DNA from: DASWDH01 sp035318505
GTDB lineage: Bacteria; Myxococcota_A; Polyangia; Polyangiales; Polyangiaceae
Assembly: GCA_035318505.1 (NCBI GenBank)
Contig: DATHEQ010000193.1
Location: 1-64,000 of the forward strand
Direction: 5' to 3'
Length of the DNA: 64,000 nucleotides
Positions 61,335 to 64,000 of the stretch are shown here, one piece after another. Made by a program: the position numbers and the translations under genes. Numbering within the stretch: the first letter of the stretch is position 1; each line of letters begins with the position of its first letter. A model generated the notes under the pieces. That model ran no database searches, was not told the origin of the DNA, and saw only the letters and a list, made by a program, of their open reading frames with translations.

Positions 61335-62672
61335 TTACAGGCGATATTTCGCCATGAGGCGGTACACGTAAGTGCGATTGAGGCCGGCCAGCTCCGCGCC
61401 TTTGGCCACGTTGCGATCGCACCGCTCGAGCAAGTGCGCGAAGTACTCGCGTTCCACCGTGTCGACCACGCGCTCGCGCAATTCGCGCAGCGGGAGCTCG
61501 AGCATCGCGCGCGACAACTTTGGATGCCACCCGTCTTGGGAGGACCCGCCATGACAGCCAGCCAACTCGAGCGCCTCGGGCGCGCCCAGGGTGGCCGCCC
61601 GCTCCAAGAAATTCCTGAGCTCGCGCACGTTCCCGAGCCACGGTCGCCCCGCGAGCTCGCGCAACAGATCGGGAGAGATCGTGCCGCGTGCCTCTTTGGG
61701 AAGCAGGTGCTCGATGAGGATCGGCAGATCCCCTGGGCGTTCTCGGAGAGGCGGCACGGTGATGGGAAGAACCGCCAAGCGGAAGTAGAGGTCCTCGCGA
61801 AAGGCGCGGTTATTGGCCATCGTGCGCAAATCGCGGTGCGTCGCCGAAATAAAACGTACATCGACGGCCCGATGCTGCGTCTCACCTAGACGGCGCACCA
61901 TGCGTGATTCGAGCACTCGCAGGAGCTTGGGCTGCATGCTGAGCGGCAGCTCGCCGATTTCGTCCAAGAAGACCGTGCCGCCCTCGGCTTCTTCGATGGC
62001 GCCCGCGCGCGCCGCCTGCGCGCCGGTAAATGCCCCTTTCGCATGTCCGAAGAGCTCGGCCTCGAGAAGATTCTCCGGCAACGCACCGCAGTCGATCACG
62101 ACGAAGGGCCCTTGTGCGCGTGGGGACGCGTCGTGAATCGCTCGGGCTGCGAGCTCTTTGCCGGTCCCCGTCTCGCCGTCGATGAGGACGGTCGCCTGCG
62201 AAGGTGCGATGCGCGCGAGGCGCGCAAAGAGCGCGCGCATCGGGACGCTCGCGCCCACGAGCCCCCCGAACGCGGTGTTTTGCGAGAGCTCCACCGGCGT
62301 CGGCTCTGCCGCGTAGCGTACCGTGAGCTCGGTGCGCCCGAGCTGCACTTTGCATCCGTTGGGGGCCCGCGCCGCGAGCACTCGAATTCCCTCCAGAAAC
62401 GTCCCGTTTCGACTGCTGAGGTCGCGGACCCAGAGTCCATCGTCACGCGGATCGAGCTCGGCGTGAAGCCGCGAGACGGCTCGATCGACGAGCACGACGT
62501 CCGAGCTCGGCGCCGTCCCCACGATCACCTTCTCCTTGATCACCTGATGATGGGCGTTGCCCGTTTCGTCGGAAAAAGAAATGCTCGGCTCGCGACGCAT
62601 CCACAGCGCCTCGGCGCCGAGAGCATCTTTCTGGGTCTGTGTTCGATCCCCTTCCACGCGGGCAGCATACAC
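61335..62672 (-). CDS. FHA-domain sigma-54 activator (bEBP)
   Basis: 445 residues. FHA phosphopeptide-binding domain (about 30-120: RAVSRLHAELD, LSSRNGTFLEG), AAA+ domain with Walker A GETGTGKE, sigma-54 contact GAFTGA and Walker B GGTVFLDEIGELP, then a Fis-type HTH at the end (GAELAGLNRTYVYRLMAKY). It activates RNA polymerase-sigma-54 when its FHA domain reads Thr phosphorylation, usually by a Ser/Thr kinase. Such a kinase gene starts 105 bp away in the divergent direction. Start GTG 62672; ATG 62600 is an alternative. Confidence 0.92.
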   Translation of the reverse strand: MYAARVEGDRTQTQKDALGAEALWMRREPSISFSDETGNAHHQVIKEKVIVGTAPSSDVVLVDRAVSRLHAELDPRDDGLWVRDLSSRNGTFLEGIRVLAARAPNGCKVQLGRTELTVRYAAEPTPVELSQNTAFGGLVGASVPMRALFARLARIAPSQATVLIDGETGTGKELAARAIHDASPRAQGPFVVIDCGALPENLLEAELFGHAKGAFTGAQAARAGAIEEAEGGTVFLDEIGELPLSMQPKLLRVLESRMVRRLGETQHRAVDVRFISATHRDLRTMANNRAFREDLYFRLAVLPITVPPLRERPGDLPILIEHLLPKEARGTISPDLLRELAGRPWLGNVRELRNFLERAATLGAPEALELAGCHGGSSQDGWHPKLSRAMLELPLRELRERVVDTVEREYFAHLLERCDRNVAKGAELAGLNRTYVYRLMAKYRL

Positions 62673-62777
62673 ATCTCGGCGAACCTTCGTAGGTGGTGAA
62701 ACCCTAACCCATCGTCTAGCGTATACCCTCCGGGGCGGCGGGCCTTTTGTTCGACCGTCTCGTGCAATGAGAGCACC

Positions 62778-64000
62778 ATGTCCGGTCAGGATTTTCAGAT
62801 CGTAGGGCGGTATCTCCTGGGGTCGCCGATTGCATCGGGCGGCATGGCGACCGTTTACCTGGGCCGCCCTCTCAGCCTGCCGCGCGTCGTCGCCATCAAG
62901 CGGCTGTCACCAGAGCTTGCGCGCGACGAAACGTTCGTGCGGATGTTTCTCGACGAAGTTCAGCTCCTCTGCCGCATTCGTCATAAGAACGTGGTTGCCC
63001 CCATCGAGCACTTTCAGAATGATGGCGAGTTCTTCATCGTGATGGAGTACGTCGAAGGCCTGTCGCTAGCGCAGCTCATGCGAGCCAAGGCCCCTCTCGA
63101 CGTGCACTTGGCGAGCAAGATCATGTGCAGCGTGCTCACTGGCCTGCACGCAGCGCACGAAGCATTCGACAGCTCGGGGCAGCCCCTCAACATGGTTCAC
63201 CGCGACGTCTCGCCGCACAACATCTTGGTGGGCACCGACGGCGAGAGCCGGATCGCCGACTTCGGCATTGCCAAAGCCGCCTGGCGCGCGTACGTCACCC
63301 AGCACGGCGAGCGCAAGGGAAAGCCCGCGTACATGTCGCCCGAACAGTGGTCGCTTGCCGACGTCGATCGACGAACGGACATTTATGCCGCCGGGATCGT
63401 GCTGTGGGAGCTCCTCACCGGAACGCGCCTCTTTCCCGATCCCTCCATGCGCTACGGCGCGGACGATGTGCACGCCGAGATCCCAGCTCCGAGCACGGTC
63501 GTGAAGGGCTTGTCATGCGCGCTCGATGAGGTGACGCTGCGTGCTCTGGCGACCGATCCCAACGATCGTTTCCAGGACGCCGAGCGGATGGCAGACGCTT
63601 TGCGAGCCGCCACCACGCCCGCCCGCGACCTCGAGCTCGGCGCGTGGGCCGCGGCGTGCGGGAAAAAAGAGCTCGCGCGGCGCGCGGAGCTCATGACGGA
63701 GCTGGAGGGCATGCGTCCGAGCGAGCTTACCCCGGTGACGCGCGGGTACGCCGTTCCGCAGCCCGCGGTTTCGCCGAGCATTTTTCCGCAGCCCTCGCAA
63801 GAACCGGCGCCGGCCGCGGCCACTCGAATCGCCGCTCCCGCGCGGGGAGGTCTCCGGCAAACCGTCGCCATGACGCTGACAGTGGCGGTCGCCCTCGTCG
63901 GCGCGTCGTACGTCGTCCAATCGCGCAATCCGCAACTCACGTCTGACGCACACCGCGCGCCCGCCGGGTCGGACCGCGTCCACCTCGCCGATCACGTCGA
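62778..64000 (+). CDS. Serine/threonine protein kinase (partial, runs off the window)
   Basis: At least 407 codons, open to the window end. A Hanks-type kinase domain (about 9-275): Gly-rich IASGGMATVYLG, catalytic Lys41, HRDVSPHNIL (141-150), DFGIAKA (161-167), YMSPEQW and DIYAAGIVLWELLTG. After a helical and Pro/Ala-rich linker comes a membrane helix (about 357-377), with the rest presumably periplasmic. All catalytic residues are present, so it is an active PknB-like receptor kinase. The divergent FHA/sigma-54 activator is its likely substrate or reader. ATG 62778. Confidence 0.93.
   Translation, partial: MSGQDFQIVGRYLLGSPIASGGMATVYLGRPLSLPRVVAIKRLSPELARDETFVRMFLDEVQLLCRIRHKNVVAPIEHFQNDGEFFIVMEYVEGLSLAQLMRAKAPLDVHLASKIMCSVLTGLHAAHEAFDSSGQPLNMVHRDVSPHNILVGTDGESRIADFGIAKAAWRAYVTQHGERKGKPAYMSPEQWSLADVDRRTDIYAAGIVLWELLTGTRLFPDPSMRYGADDVHAEIPAPSTVVKGLSCALDEVTLRALATDPNDRFQDAERMADALRAATTPARDLELGAWAAACGKKELARRAELMTELEGMRPSELTPVTRGYAVPQPAVSPSIFPQPSQEPAPAAATRIAAPARGGLRQTVAMTLTVAVALVGASYVVQSRNPQLTSDAHRAPAGSDRVHLADHV

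Overview
The window is high-GC DNA (roughly two-thirds G+C by eye) from a Gram-negative bacterium, most likely a myxobacterium (Myxococcota, Polyangiales-type). The inference rests on style: a large share of lipoproteins with Asp/Ser/Gly/Pro-rich linkers, an AgmX/PglI-type domain, giant TPR proteins, a serine/threonine kinase next to an FHA-containing sigma-54 activator, stand-alone two-receiver response regulators, a SUMF1-fold lipoprotein and an ECF sigma/FecR/LamG operon. I see no rRNA, tRNA, CRISPR array, insertion sequence or phage gene. The DNA reads as ordinary chromosome with core genes (cmk, rpsA, ddl, glnS) interspersed with signalling and envelope genes.

Layout. 1-7.5 kb: a TetR regulator with its probable operator, then cmk, a lipoprotein gene, rpsA, a HIT hydrolase, an AI-2E/PerM-type membrane protein and a membrane TPR protein. 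7.5-10.7 kb (minus strand): a FIST-domain sensor followed 14 bp later by a type III export-gate gene (sctV type), with no other secretion gene in the window. 11-15.2 kb: PP2C phosphatase, D-Ala-D-Ala ligase, SUMF1-fold lipoprotein and Gfo/Idh oxidoreductase. 15.3-19.1 kb: ECF sigma factor, FecR/TPR anti-sigma-like protein, a secreted probable beta-barrel protein and a LamG lipoprotein, all overlapping or tightly spaced. 19.1-24.5 kb: a TIM-barrel-like lipoprotein, a structured intergenic region, a small orphan protein, a trypsin-like lipoprotein protease and two paralogous two-receiver regulators. 24.7-31 kb: an APC permease, glnS, an NlpC/P60 lipoprotein and, divergently, a Rieske plus metallo-beta-lactamase protein resembling vertebrate CMP-Neu5Ac hydroxylase (CMAH).

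31.5-39.5 kb is one 2648-residue TPR protein. 39.6-45.7 kb holds envelope genes: an AgmX-domain lipoprotein, a MepA-type murein endopeptidase, an M61-like metallopeptidase lipoprotein, a cupin and small conserved proteins. 45.8-49.6 kb is a two-component module: a GAF/histidine kinase with its receiver-LuxR regulator, and a divergent NarL-type regulator. 49.6-55.4 kb is a compact copper-resistance operon (csoR, heavy-metal-binding lipoprotein, TolC-like protein, Tat-exported multicopper oxidase, Cu(I) P-type ATPase) in which all four gene junctions overlap by exactly 4 nt, preceded by a G/C-tract inverted repeat that fits a CsoR operator.

55.4-64 kb: a Pro-rich lipoprotein, an amidase, a 0.7-kb non-coding stretch, a Vat/CatB-type hexapeptide acetyltransferase next to a phytanoyl-CoA-dioxygenase-like enzyme, a second TIM-barrel-like lipoprotein, and a divergent pair made of an FHA/sigma-54 activator and a serine/threonine kinase cut by the window end. 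Most promising for new biology are the FIST-SctV pair, the CMAH-like enzyme and the receiver pair in which one phospho-acceptor Asp is replaced by Glu.
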